A stretch of 17,522 nt of DNA from CAXYVX01 sp964292495 (GCA_964292495.1 CAXYVX010000018.1:1-17522); one strand, 5' to 3'. Counted from the first letter of the stretch, positions 7,748 to 15,368 are shown. Program-made: numbers and translations. The notes: a model not told the origin generated them from the sequence alone.

Positions 7748-8605
7748 ATGAAAATCGAGCCAGGATTTAACTCAAAAAAACACGAAAAAAATCAGCTTGA
7801 ATTGTCGCGAAAATTAAAACGCAAAAAGTTTTTCGTCGCGGCTGGAATCTCGGTAGGTTGGAGCACTTGGTTTTTTGCAAGCTTTTTTGCCGCACGATTT
7901 TTGATGTCTGTCGGGGTTTTTGCGGTCTCGCAAATTGCCGGATTTAATCCCGCCAAAATGTCTGACTTTGGCAATGCGCTGGCTGAAATATTTTTCTATT
8001 TATGTTTGGCGATATTTTTTGTATTCTTGCCGTTGATTTTTTTGCCGAAATTTCATAAAAATAATTCGCAAAAACTTTCAAAAAATAATCTAAAAAAATT
8101 CGCGAAAACAGCTGGATTTTCACGAAAACCAAAACTTGAAGATTTCGCTTGGGCTGTCTGGTTTTTGCCATTTTTTTATGTAATTCTGGTTTTCGCGAAT
8201 TTTGCGGCCATGTTTATTTTTGGCGCAACAACCATGAAACAGGAGCAAATTTTACCTTTTGCGGGAGCTGGCGAGGAATTTTCTCAGCTGGCTATAATTT
8301 TCTTTTCATTGGTGGTCGTTGCTCCTGTTTCTGAGGAGTTTTTATTGCGCGGGTGGATGTTTGGAAAACTTCGCGAAAAAATGAATTTCTTGCTGGCCGC
8401 AATGATAATTTCGCTTGTTTTTGCCGCTGCTCATGGCCAAATAAATGTGGGAATCATGACATTTATTTTGTCTATGTTTGGGTCCAAAATTCGCGAAAAA
8501 ACAGGAGTCATTTACGGCGCAATTTTTCTTCACATGGCAGTCAATTTTTTGGCATTTTCAATCAGATATTTAGGATTTTTACACGGCGGAAATTTTGGCG
8601 TATAA
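7748..8605 (+). CDS. CPBP-family intramembrane metalloprotease (Abi/CAAX type)
   Basis: Membrane protease of the CPBP (Rce1/Abi) family, 285 residues with about six to eight membrane segments and a basic N-terminus. The conserved motifs are present: EEFLLRG with E196, E197 and R201, then H229 in the FAAAHG segment and H262 in the FLHMAVN segment, which form the expected metal site. In bacteria such proteins process peptides, protect against bacteriocins or act on lipidated proteins; the substrate here is unknown. It begins 13 nt after rseP with no clear Shine-Dalgarno sequence, so translation may be coupled to rseP. Its TAA stop lies inside the -10 box of murD. A plain ATG start at 7748 is the only good choice nearby. 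Confidence 0.9.
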   Translation: MKIEPGFNSKKHEKNQLELSRKLKRKKFFVAAGISVGWSTWFFASFFAARFLMSVGVFAVSQIAGFNPAKMSDFGNALAEIFFYLCLAIFFVFLPLIFLPKFHKNNSQKLSKNNLKKFAKTAGFSRKPKLEDFAWAVWFLPFFYVILVFANFAAMFIFGATTMKQEQILPFAGAGEEFSQLAIIFFSLVVVAPVSEEFLLRGWMFGKLREKMNFLLAAMIISLVFAAAHGQINVGIMTFILSMFGSKIREKTGVIYGAIFLHMAVNFLAFSIRYLGFLHGGNFGV

Positions 8606-8606
8606 T
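8578..8606 (+). promoter_or_regulatory. Promoter of murD inside the CPBP gene end (leaderless)
   Basis: -35 TTTACA (8578-8583), a 17-bp spacer, and -10 TATAAT (8601-8606). The murD ATG at 8613 is 7 nt after the box, so the mRNA should start at the ATG. The CPBP stop codon (8603-8605) is part of the -10 box. Confidence 0.7.
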
Positions 8607-8612
8607 ATAAAC

Positions 8613-10079
8613 ATGAAAAAGAATATTGCGATCGCCGGCTTTGGCGTTGAGGGGCGCGAGAATTTACGCTATTTTTACAGAAAATTTCCAGGTGCCGAGT
8701 TTTGGATTTTTGACGAAAATTTGAAGTCTGCTAAAGGCATAGAAAACAGCTTGAAATCTGATGATTTTGAGTTTGTTGAACAAGATTTTTCGAGAAATAT
8801 TTCGCGAAAAGCTGTCGTTTTTGGCGGCGATATTTCGCGATTTTTAGAACCAGAATTTTCTGGAAAATTTGATTTAATTTTGCGCTCGCCGAGCTTGGCT
8901 CCAAAGAAAATATCGCGTCAGGCTTTGTCTCCAAGCGGAGAAATTTCAAGCGCGACAAACTGGTTTTTTGCGAATTGCCCAGCGAAAATAATCGGCATCA
9001 CTGGGAGCAAAGGCAAGGGCACAAGCTGTTCATTTACGGCTGAGATTTTGCGAAAATATTTCGCGAAAAACGGCGAAAAAAACCAAGTTTTTCTGGTGGG
9101 AAATATCGGGATTCCGGCTTTGTCGGAGCTTGAAAAAATTCATGAAAATGACGCCGTTGTTTACGAACTTTCAAGTTTTCAACTTTGGGATTTGGCGAAA
9201 AGCCCAAACTTTTCCGGCGCGACAATTATTGAGCCGGACCACCTTGATGTCCATAAAGATTTCGAGGAATATGTCGCAGCAAAAAGCAATATTTTTGCAA
9301 AACAAACGGAGGAAGATTTCGCGATTTTCAATGCATCAGACCAAAATACGCGCGAAATGGCGGAACGCTCGGCGGGCAAGAAAATTTCATATCCAGACGA
9401 AAATTTCACGAACATTTCTGGCGAAAATATTTGCTTTGCTGACAAAAAAATAATTGCGAAAAACGATCTAAAATTGCCTGGCGAACACAACGTTCGCAAT
9501 GCGATGCTCGCCGTCGATTTGGCATATTTTTTCGCGAAAAATCGCGAAGATTTTGATGAAAAAACATTCATGGAATCAGCAGCTGAGGGACTGAAAAGTT
9601 TTGCTGGGCTCGACCATCGTTTGAAATTTACCGGAGAAAAAAACGGTGTGAAATTTTATGACGACTCAATCGCAACAACGCCGGGCAGCGCAATCGCGGC
9701 GATTGAATCGTTCAGCAAAAACGCGAAAATTTTGATCTTTGGCGGGCATGACAAAGGCGCGGATTACGCGGAGCTTGGAGATAAAATTCGCGAAAACGGG
9801 CACGTGAAAATCTTGGTGGCGATGGGCGGAAATTCGCGAAAAATAATTGACGAAATCTCACCAAAAATTGATTCAAAAACGACTAAAATCGTTGAATTTT
9901 CTCTGGAAAAACTGAAAGATTTTGAGAATCCGTTTTCTGAAATTTTTTCTGAAATTCAGCCGGAATTTATGGATGGAGATGTGGTGATTTTGAGTCCAGC
10001 GGCCGCGAGTTTTGACTTATTCAAAAACTACGCAGACCGCGGCGACAAATTCGCGGAAGCGGCAAAGAGCTTGCGCTAA
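8613..10079 (+). CDS. murD: UDP-N-acetylmuramoylalanine--D-glutamate ligase MurD
   Basis: Cytosolic Mur ligase that adds D-Glu to UDP-MurNAc-L-Ala with ATP in peptidoglycan synthesis. It has 488 residues from the ATG at 8613, slightly longer than the usual 440-450. The N-terminal Rossmann-like domain begins MKKNIAIAGFGVEG. The ATP P-loop GITGSKGKGTS is at 128-138. The central domain carries VYELSSFQLWDL and EPDHLDVHKDFEEY. The hinge to domain 3 is GEHNVRNAMLA. The C-terminal domain has FAGLDHRLKF, DDSIATTP and IFGGHDKGAD, all MurD hallmarks. An in-frame TTG at 8595 would overlap the CPBP gene and precede the predicted transcription start, so it was not chosen. No other mur genes are in the window, unlike the usual mur-fts cluster. 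Confidence 0.95.
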   Translation: MKKNIAIAGFGVEGRENLRYFYRKFPGAEFWIFDENLKSAKGIENSLKSDDFEFVEQDFSRNISRKAVVFGGDISRFLEPEFSGKFDLILRSPSLAPKKISRQALSPSGEISSATNWFFANCPAKIIGITGSKGKGTSCSFTAEILRKYFAKNGEKNQVFLVGNIGIPALSELEKIHENDAVVYELSSFQLWDLAKSPNFSGATIIEPDHLDVHKDFEEYVAAKSNIFAKQTEEDFAIFNASDQNTREMAERSAGKKISYPDENFTNISGENICFADKKIIAKNDLKLPGEHNVRNAMLAVDLAYFFAKNREDFDEKTFMESAAEGLKSFAGLDHRLKFTGEKNGVKFYDDSIATTPGSAIAAIESFSKNAKILIFGGHDKGADYAELGDKIRENGHVKILVAMGGNSRKIIDEISPKIDSKTTKIVEFSLEKLKDFENPFSEIFSEIQPEFMDGDVVILSPAAASFDLFKNYADRGDKFAEAAKSLR

Positions 10080-10101
10080 ATTTGCAAATTCGCGAAAAAA
10101 A

Positions 10102-10110
10102 TGCTAGAAT
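10102..10110 (+). promoter_or_regulatory. Extended -10 promoter of the HAD gene (leaderless)
   Basis: TGC-TAGAAT (10102-10110), with the ATG 7 nt after the box at 10117. TTGCAA at 10082-10087 matches four of six -35 bases at 17-bp spacing. TTCGCGAA lies at 10089-10096 in the spacer. Confidence 0.6.
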
Positions 10111-10116
10111 CTCTGT

Positions 10117-10725
10117 ATGATTGAAAATAAAAATAAAAAAATAAACGTTGTGATTTTTGACTGTTTTGGCGTGCTTGTCCAGGGAACTTTGGACCGGTTT
10201 CGCGAAAAATATTTAACCGAAAAAACAGATGAAGAACGCGCTGAATTCAGTGATTTGTCGCACGCGAGCGACAGCGGATTGATTAGCTATGACGAGTTCT
10301 CGCGCGGTGCTGCAAGGCTGGCCGGAATAAGTGTTAAAGATGCTAATAAGCTCTTTCATGATACGCCCAAAAACACAGCACTTTTTGAATTTATTCGCGA
10401 AAAATTGCGCCCGGCTGGTTATAAAATTGGGCTTTTAAGCAATATCGGGCAGGGGAGAATAACTGGTGTTTTGAGCGACGAAGATCTGGAAGTTTTTGAC
10501 GAAAAAGTTTTGTCGTGTGATGTTCATATGCGAAAACCGGACGCGGAAATTTACGAATTAGCTGCGGAAAAATTTGGCGTTGAGCCGAAAAATTGCGTGT
10601 TCATTGACGATTTTCAGGAGAATGTTCTGGGTGCGGAAAATGTCGGAATGCAGGGGATTGTTTACGAAAATTTTGCGGAGTTTCGCGAAAAACTGACGAA
10701 AATTTTGGGAAACGAAGAGATTTAA
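10117..10725 (+). CDS. HAD superfamily hydrolase, subfamily IA
   Basis: Haloacid-dehalogenase fold protein of 202 residues, probably a small-molecule phosphatase. Motif I is VIFDCFGVL with nucleophile D15, but the position two residues later is Phe instead of the usual second Asp. Motif II is LLSNIG, motif III the Lys in MRKPDAEIY, and motif IV CVFIDDF, followed by the typical NVLGAENVGMQGIVY end. Residues about 20-95 form a small helical cap. It has its own leaderless promoter, lies 37 nt after murD and 47 nt before the LOG gene. DxF in motif I resembles dehalogenase-like or YihX-like members, so the reaction cannot be named. Confidence 0.88.
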   Translation: MIENKNKKINVVIFDCFGVLVQGTLDRFREKYLTEKTDEERAEFSDLSHASDSGLISYDEFSRGAARLAGISVKDANKLFHDTPKNTALFEFIREKLRPAGYKIGLLSNIGQGRITGVLSDEDLEVFDEKVLSCDVHMRKPDAEIYELAAEKFGVEPKNCVFIDDFQENVLGAENVGMQGIVYENFAEFREKLTKILGNEEI

Positions 10726-10757
10726 TCGTAGAAAAATTTCGCTAAATAACTTGAAAA

Positions 10758-10766
10758 TGATAAAAT
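10758..10766 (+). promoter_or_regulatory. Extended -10 promoter of the LOG-prfB pair (leaderless)
   Basis: TGA-TAAAAT ends exactly 7 nt before the ATG at 10773. It is the same TGATAAAAT element, at the same spacing, as at parB. A degenerate octamer TTCGCTAA lies at 10737-10744. Confidence 0.6.
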
Positions 10767-10772
10767 AAAAAA

Positions 10773-11630
10773 ATGCAAGAATTCAAAAAAGAAATTATAG
10801 AAAATGAAGATGAAATATCGCTGAACGATATGGATCGTAGCGCGCGGTATGCAAAAGATTTGGTCAATGGATTGGCTACTGTCAGGAAATTTGAGCAGGG
10901 CGTGACGATTTTTGGGTCGGCGCGTTTTGCGGAAGACACGAAATGGTACGAGCTAGCTCAGGAGCTTGGCGCAAAACTCGCTGCGGCGGGCCACGCGGTT
11001 GTTACTGGCGGCGGGCCAGGGATTATGGAGGCGGCAAACCGCGGAGCGTACGGCGCGGGCGGGCGCTCGGTTGGCATGAATATTCACCTCGCGACGGAGC
11101 AGGATTTGAACCCGTACACAACCGATTCCATGGAATTTCACTACTTTTTTTCGCGAAAACTAATGATGACACTGAGCGCGAAAGCCTATGTTTTTTTCCC
11201 GGGTGGATTTGGCACGATGGATGAATTTTCTGAGATTTTGGAGCTGAAACATACTGGAAAAAGCGTTGACACGCCGATTTTCTTGGTTGGGAAGGAATTT
11301 TGGCAGGGATTAGACGATTGGTTTGCTGGACCGATGAGCAAATGGAATTTGATTGAAACCGGCAAAAAAGGAGAGATGCGCGAGATTGATTTTCGCGAAA
11401 ATCCAGCGGGCGAATTTCTTGAAAAAGGTGAAGCGCCGAAACTTCCGCGAAAACTTGCCGCCGACGAACAAATTCATCACGCTGTGGAAAATGCGCGAGA
11501 TTTGTATATGATAACAGATAATATGGATGAAATTGTTGCGGCTGTGAATGGGCTGGATCCAAAGGAAAATTCGCAAAAAATCGCTGATATTTTGCGCGAT
11601 GACAAAAGAAGTTTTTCAAGGAAAAAATAG
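10773..11630 (+). CDS. LOG-family (TIGR00730-type) Rossmann-fold protein
   Basis: Lysine-decarboxylase-like/LOG family protein of 285 residues. Members studied elsewhere are nucleoside 5'-monophosphate phosphoribohydrolases (cytokinin-activating in plants), but many bacterial ones have unknown substrates. The signatures are TIFGSARF at 45-52, GGGPGIMEAANRGA at 79-92 and PGGFGTMDE at 143-151, the conserved catalytic motif. The N-terminal 40 residues and the Lys-rich C-terminal 60 residues extend the core domain. The name lysine decarboxylase sometimes given to the family should not be used, since the PGGxGTxxE motif marks nucleotide hydrolases. It is first in a transcript with prfB, whose GTG start overlaps its TAG stop by 1 nt. 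Confidence 0.9.
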   Translation: MQEFKKEIIENEDEISLNDMDRSARYAKDLVNGLATVRKFEQGVTIFGSARFAEDTKWYELAQELGAKLAAAGHAVVTGGGPGIMEAANRGAYGAGGRSVGMNIHLATEQDLNPYTTDSMEFHYFFSRKLMMTLSAKAYVFFPGGFGTMDEFSEILELKHTGKSVDTPIFLVGKEFWQGLDDWFAGPMSKWNLIETGKKGEMREIDFRENPAGEFLEKGEAPKLPRKLAADEQIHHAVENARDLYMITDNMDEIVAAVNGLDPKENSQKIADILRDDKRSFSRKK

Positions 11631-11632
11631 TG
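11618..11632 (+). promoter_or_regulatory. Ribosome binding site deciding the prfB GTG start
   Basis: AAGGA (11618-11622) lies 7 nt before GTG at 11630, inside the end of the LOG gene. No ATG near it fits the RF2 N-terminus. Confidence 0.65.
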
Positions 11633-12727
11633 GAATCGGAGCTAAAAAAGCGGTTGAATGAGCTTTGCGAAAAAGTTGAAAATGCAAAGAACGTTTTGAA
11701 TATTTCCGCGAAAAAGTCTGAACTTGCGCGGCTTGAAGACGAATTGGCGGTTCCGGAAATCTGGAACAACCCTGAAAACGCGCAAAATATTTCGCGAAAA
11801 GCGGCGGATTTAAAGAAAATCGTTTTGCCGTGGGAAACGTTGGCGCGGCAGACGGAAGATTTTCGCGAAATGCTTGAAATGGAGGGTGCGGACGAGCTTT
11901 TGGCGGAAATGGGCGGTCAAGTTGACGCGCTGGAAACAGATTTCGCGAAATTGAACGAACAGATACTTTTTCGTGGAAAATTTGACGCTGGTGATGCAAT
12001 TCTTCGGCTGTCGGCCGGAGCTGGTGGCGACGATGCGCAAGATTTTACAGAGATGCTGGAAAGAATGTATTTGCGATGGGCGGAAAAAAATGATCTAAAA
12101 GCGACGGTTCTTGAACGCAGTTCTGGTGAAAACTCGGGCGTGAAAACCTCTGTGATTGAAATTTCTGGTCCGTTTGCTTATGGAAAATTGAGGTCTGAAA
12201 ACGGAACTCACCGCTTGGTGCGACTGAGCCCGTTCAACGCGGAGAGCCGCGAAACGAGTTTTGCTGGCGTGGAGGTTTTGCCGAAAATTGACGCTCCGGA
12301 AGATGTGAAAATTGATGAAAAAGATTTGCGGATTGATATTTATAGGAGCGGTGGACACGGCGGCCAGGGCGTCAATACGACGGACAGCGCAGTGAGAATC
12401 ACGCACATTCCGACCGGAATTGTGGTTGCGATCCAAAACGAGCGTTCTCAGCAGCAAAACCGCCAAACAGCAATGGGAATTTTGCGCGGAAAACTTGCGG
12501 CGCTGGCCATGGAACAACACGTTTCTTCGCTTTCGCAATTGCGTTCTGGCGAATCGGCTAGCTGGGGGCAGCAGATACGAAATTATGTTTTACACCCGTA
12601 TAAACTCGTGAAAGACACTCGCACAAAATACGAAGAAAAAGATGTTGATGCCGTGCTTGACGGGCGAATTGAAGGTTTTCAAAAAGCGTTTCTTGAAAGC
12701 GATTTTAACAGTCAAATCACGGAATAA
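11630..12727 (+). CDS. prfB: Peptide chain release factor 2
   Basis: RF2 releases peptides at UAA and UGA stops. It has 365 residues, the same length as E. coli RF2 and collinear with it. The N-terminal coiled domain has ARLEDELAVPEIWNNPE at 33-49. Domain 2 contains LVRLSPFNAE; the SPF tripeptide at 200-202 is the stop-codon selectivity motif of RF2, against PxT in RF1. The peptidyl-transferase motif is GHGGQGVN with GGQ at 244-246, followed by SAVRITHIPTGIV. PrmC, encoded at 2948, would methylate Gln246. The gene is one open frame from the GTG; at the place where E. coli has the programmed CUU-UGA frameshift, this gene reads TTG AAT (residues 23-24), so autoregulation by frameshifting is absent. 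It is co-transcribed with the LOG gene and ends at a terminator. Confidence 0.96.
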   Translation: MESELKKRLNELCEKVENAKNVLNISAKKSELARLEDELAVPEIWNNPENAQNISRKAADLKKIVLPWETLARQTEDFREMLEMEGADELLAEMGGQVDALETDFAKLNEQILFRGKFDAGDAILRLSAGAGGDDAQDFTEMLERMYLRWAEKNDLKATVLERSSGENSGVKTSVIEISGPFAYGKLRSENGTHRLVRLSPFNAESRETSFAGVEVLPKIDAPEDVKIDEKDLRIDIYRSGGHGGQGVNTTDSAVRITHIPTGIVVAIQNERSQQQNRQTAMGILRGKLAALAMEQHVSSLSQLRSGESASWGQQIRNYVLHPYKLVKDTRTKYEEKDVDAVLDGRIEGFQKAFLESDFNSQITE

Positions 12728-12731
12728 AATG

Positions 12732-12757
12732 AATCCCCGCGCTTGGCAGGGATTTTT
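12732..12757 (+). terminator. Rho-independent terminator after prfB
   Basis: The stem AATCCC (12732-12737) / GGGATT (12749-12754), with two further inner G-C pairs, is followed by TTTTT ending at 12757. It begins 5 nt after the prfB stop. On the minus strand the T-run is broken, so it is mainly for prfB. Confidence 0.8.
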
Positions 12758-12764
12758 ACTAGAT

Positions 12765-13436
12765 TTAAACTGATCTTACAAAACCATTACTGATGTAGCG
12801 GTAGTCGGTGTCGCCTTCGCAATGGGTCAAATAAACCCCGTGAAGATGCGCCCCGATTTTTTTCTCGTCGTGCCAATCCTGCAAAACTAACCTTGCGGGA
12901 TTGTCGCCGCGAACATTCTCAGCAGGGAACTCTTCGTGATTCTTGATGAATTCGCGAATTTTGTCGCTCGCTTTGTTTGGGAAAACCAGGCTAGCTTTGA
13001 TATTGAAAATTTCAATTACATCGCCAGTTTCTTTTCGTGACGATTCGCAATAAAAAACAGAAGGTCCGTCATTTTTGCCGAATTCAAGAATTAGCTGAGG
13101 GTGGTCAAAAACGATCTGTTTTTCCAGGTCTGGATGAATCAACTCAAACACCCGCGGGATTTCACCAACAATTTTCACGCTGACAAAATTTTTGAGAAGT
13201 CGGTTGACTTTTTTCGCGAAACTTTTTGGGTTATCATCACTAAACAAGGTCTCAATCTTCTCCTGAGGCTGGCCTTTTTTCCGCTTTTTTGGATATTTTG
13301 CAATCGCAATCCACGCCGCAGGCAAGCCTGCTTGATTGAGTGGTTTTTTGGTCTTGCGCATGAAAATATTTTCAAGCCAAGAGTCTTTTTCTTGTAAATC
13401 TAGTGTAATTAAGGTGCTTTTTTCAGACATAATCAT
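12765..13436 (-). CDS. Soluble hypothetical protein
   Basis: I do not recognise this family. It is a 223-residue soluble protein without membrane segments or a signal peptide. The N-terminal half is rich in Lys (a KYPKKRKKGQPQEK stretch) and includes SFAKKVNRLLKNF. The C-terminal half has a QDWHDEKKIGAHLHGVYLTHCEGD segment with four His, one Cys and several acidic residues that could bind metal, but this is only suggestive. The start is the ATG at 13436, 8 nt after GGAGG (13445-13449 on the minus strand). A second in-frame ATG at 13430 and a TTG at 13451 are less well placed. A strong promoter and a palindrome at the start site show that it is expressed and possibly regulated. It is divergent from the sortase gene, with separate promoters. 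Confidence 0.8.
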   Translation of the reverse strand: MIMSEKSTLITLDLQEKDSWLENIFMRKTKKPLNQAGLPAAWIAIAKYPKKRKKGQPQEKIETLFSDDNPKSFAKKVNRLLKNFVSVKIVGEIPRVFELIHPDLEKQIVFDHPQLILEFGKNDGPSVFYCESSRKETGDVIEIFNIKASLVFPNKASDKIREFIKNHEEFPAENVRGDNPARLVLQDWHDEKKIGAHLHGVYLTHCEGDTDYRYISNGFVRSV

Positions 13437-13461
13437 AATATATGCCTCCAAATTATATATT

Positions 13462-13477
13462 TCTCCCAGCTGGAAGA
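13462..13477. promoter_or_regulatory. Operator-like dyad at the start site of the 12765 gene
   Basis: A 16-bp inverted repeat centred on CCAGCTGG, with seven of eight base pairs symmetrical (mismatch at 13465/13474). It occupies about +1 to +17 of the minus-strand promoter, the same place the cop box has at copY. It has no loop, so a DNA-binding site is more likely than an RNA hairpin. The protein that would bind it is unknown. Confidence 0.45.
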
Positions 13478-13484
13478 TTTACAT

Positions 13485-13513
13485 ATTTTAACAAAAATAA
13501 TGCGAAAAGTCAA
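13485..13513 (-). promoter_or_regulatory. Sigma-70-type promoter of the 12765 gene
   Basis: Read on the minus strand: TTGACT (13513-13508), a 17-bp spacer, TAAAAT (13490-13485) preceded by TGT. The predicted start is about 13478, giving a leader of about 42 nt with GGAGG near its end. Confidence 0.8.
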
Positions 13514-13540
13514 TGATTTGCGGAAAATTTGCGAAAAGGC

Positions 13541-13569
13541 TTGACGCCAGCATTTCGCTTGTGTATAAT
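13541..13569 (+). promoter_or_regulatory. Sigma-70-type promoter of the sortase gene
   Basis: -35 TTGACG (13541-13546), a 17-bp spacer, -10 TATAAT (13564-13569). The predicted start near 13576 lies after the possible GTG at 13572, which argues for the downstream start at 13635. Its -35 is 27 bp from the -35 of the divergent gene. Confidence 0.85.
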
Positions 13570-13602
13570 AAGTGGTAACTGCGAGACAAAAAGTTATTAA
13601 AA

Positions 13603-13621
13603 ATGTTCGAAAATCGGACAT
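13603..13621 (+). promoter_or_regulatory. Leader hairpin before the sortase ribosome binding site
   Basis: ATGTTCG (13603-13609) pairs with CGGACAT (13615-13621), seven pairs including one G-T, with a loop of AAAAT. It ends 4 nt before the AGGGGA ribosome binding site (13625-13630). It could modulate translation or protect the mRNA; there is no T-run, so it is not a terminator. Confidence 0.4.
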
Positions 13622-13634
13622 AAAAGGGGAAAAA

Positions 13635-15368
13635 GTGGACAAAAACAATAATAATTCGCAAAATTCGCGAGAACCAAATTTTAACAGAGAGCTCAAAGTA
13701 AACTCTCGTGAGCATAAAATTGCCGTTCCAAGCGCGCACGCAAGGATGCGCTCGGTGTTTTCAAGCGTTATTGATGACAAAAACAGCGGTGAGCAAGTTG
13801 CGGTTGTGAAAAAGCATAGCGACAAGCCTGTTGTTTCTCATCTGAAAAAATCTCCAATCGTGACAAAAGCGCCTTTTCAAGACACTATCAAACCCCAGCT
13901 CAAACCGCGAAAAATCGTCCATCTCGACAACATGACCGCAGATGCAATAGTGAAGAAAAATCTGGATTCCCCTAAAAAAACTACTTTACATCAAACTCAA
14001 CCGACGGAATTCGCGAAATCCCTACAACGAGTCGCGCGACATCAGCAGAATGCTAATTACTCCTATGCCAAAAAAATGACCATGAACCATTCGCGAACGA
14101 AAATTGTTCACCCTGTTAAACCAGATGTGAAGCCGATTTTGAAATATGCGGCTGAGCCTAAATTTATCTTGGATGAGCCGGTAAAAAACCAAAAACATGA
14201 CCTCATGAAAAAAATCGCTCTTGAAACACCAGCTGCTGCTTTGAAACCAGAATTTGACTTGTTTTCACCGAATTCCGTCAACCCAGCCGAAGTAAAAATG
14301 AAGAAAAAAGAGAAGAAATTGGCTTTCGCGAAACTTAAAAATGACGCCAAAAAAGAGAAAAAAGCGAAAACGCTTGAAAAAGTTGCTGCCAAAAAAACGG
14401 ATCTCGCGAAAAAACGCGCTGATCTGGCCGCAAAAAAAGCTGAGAATCGCAAAGTTCGCGAAGATTTGTTGGCTTCTCAGGAGCTGGAAATGAACGCCAA
14501 AGATTCGTTTGCCGGAAAATTAGCTTCCGCCGCGGAAACTGAGACAGAATTCTCTGAAAACATCCCAAATATTTCGGTTTCTGAAAATGGCGCAATCGCG
14601 AAAACTCAGCCGAAATTTGTGGTGAATGTCGCTGGAAAATCTTTTGAAATTGGCGGCGGGAAAAATTTCGCGAAACCAAATGTGAAGATTTCCATGCCGA
14701 AAATTGAGGCTGCAAAAATCCTTGGCGTGATCAGAGTTGTTGCGATCGTGATAATTCTCTCTGTTAGTGGATATTTGGCTTGGGATACTTGGATGACAAA
14801 CAGAGATTCTGGCGTTTTAACAGGCGCTTCACAAAGCGCGATGAGCATTGCTGCAGGTGATCCAAGCTCAGCCGATCCAACAGCGGTCAGCGCCCAGCAA
14901 TATAGCGCTTATACGGTCCCAGCGGACGAACCGCGCTACATCACAATTGATTCAATCGGCGTGAATTCGCGCGTGCAAAAAGTTGGCGTGACCAGCAACG
15001 GAAATATTGGCGTGCCGCAAAAACTCGCGGATACGGCTTGGTATGACGGCAGCGCGAAACCGGGGCAAAACGGGCAGGTTTTCATTGATGGGCACACATC
15101 TTTCAATAAAACCCAGAGTTCGTTTAATAATTTGCCGAACTTGAAAGTCGGCGACAAAATTTCAATTCAAAGCGGCGCGGGCGCGAATTTTAATTACCGA
15201 GTTGTTGAAACAGAAACCGTTCCAACAGAAAAAGTTGATATGAACAAAGCTTTGAATGTTCCGGCGGGCGCTGAAAAGGGTTTGACTTTGATGACTTGCG
15301 CTGGAAAGTTTGACTACCAGAAACGCGACGCAACGGAGCGGCTGGTTGTGTATGCAGTCCAAGAGTAG
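13635..15368 (+). CDS. Sortase with long Lys-rich cytosolic N-terminal region
   Basis: Membrane-anchored sortase transpeptidase, which joins sorting-signal proteins to the cell wall or to each other. It has 577 residues from GTG at 13635, which follows AGGGGA by 4 nt; a GTG at 13572 would add 21 residues but lies upstream of the predicted transcription start. Residues 1-355 are polar and basic with no known domain; about 218-278 is a Lys/Ala/Glu-rich coiled coil. One membrane segment follows at about 362-384, so the tail is cytosolic and the C-terminal domain outside. The sortase domain spans 435-577, with catalytic H487 in IDGHTSF, C555 in LMTCAGKF and R569 in ERLVVYA. Its compactness and the GHTS and TCAG motifs resemble class F/E-like enzymes. 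No sorting-signal (LPxTG-like) substrate is encoded here. A strong promoter and a leader hairpin precede it. Confidence 0.88.
   Translation: MDKNNNNSQNSREPNFNRELKVNSREHKIAVPSAHARMRSVFSSVIDDKNSGEQVAVVKKHSDKPVVSHLKKSPIVTKAPFQDTIKPQLKPRKIVHLDNMTADAIVKKNLDSPKKTTLHQTQPTEFAKSLQRVARHQQNANYSYAKKMTMNHSRTKIVHPVKPDVKPILKYAAEPKFILDEPVKNQKHDLMKKIALETPAAALKPEFDLFSPNSVNPAEVKMKKKEKKLAFAKLKNDAKKEKKAKTLEKVAAKKTDLAKKRADLAAKKAENRKVREDLLASQELEMNAKDSFAGKLASAAETETEFSENIPNISVSENGAIAKTQPKFVVNVAGKSFEIGGGKNFAKPNVKISMPKIEAAKILGVIRVVAIVIILSVSGYLAWDTWMTNRDSGVLTGASQSAMSIAAGDPSSADPTAVSAQQYSAYTVPADEPRYITIDSIGVNSRVQKVGVTSNGNIGVPQKLADTAWYDGSAKPGQNGQVFIDGHTSFNKTQSSFNNLPNLKVGDKISIQSGAGANFNYRVVETETVPTEKVDMNKALNVPAGAEKGLTLMTCAGKFDYQKRDATERLVVYAVQE

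Noticed and set aside
11023..11769. 248-codon open frame antisense to the LOG gene and prfB start
   Set aside because: It is composed of low-complexity Ser/Phe/Arg residues, spans two real genes and has no start signals.
13603..13623. Six-codon upstream open frame (ATG to TAA) in the sortase leader
   Set aside because: It has no ribosome binding site and coincides with the leader hairpin; probably chance.
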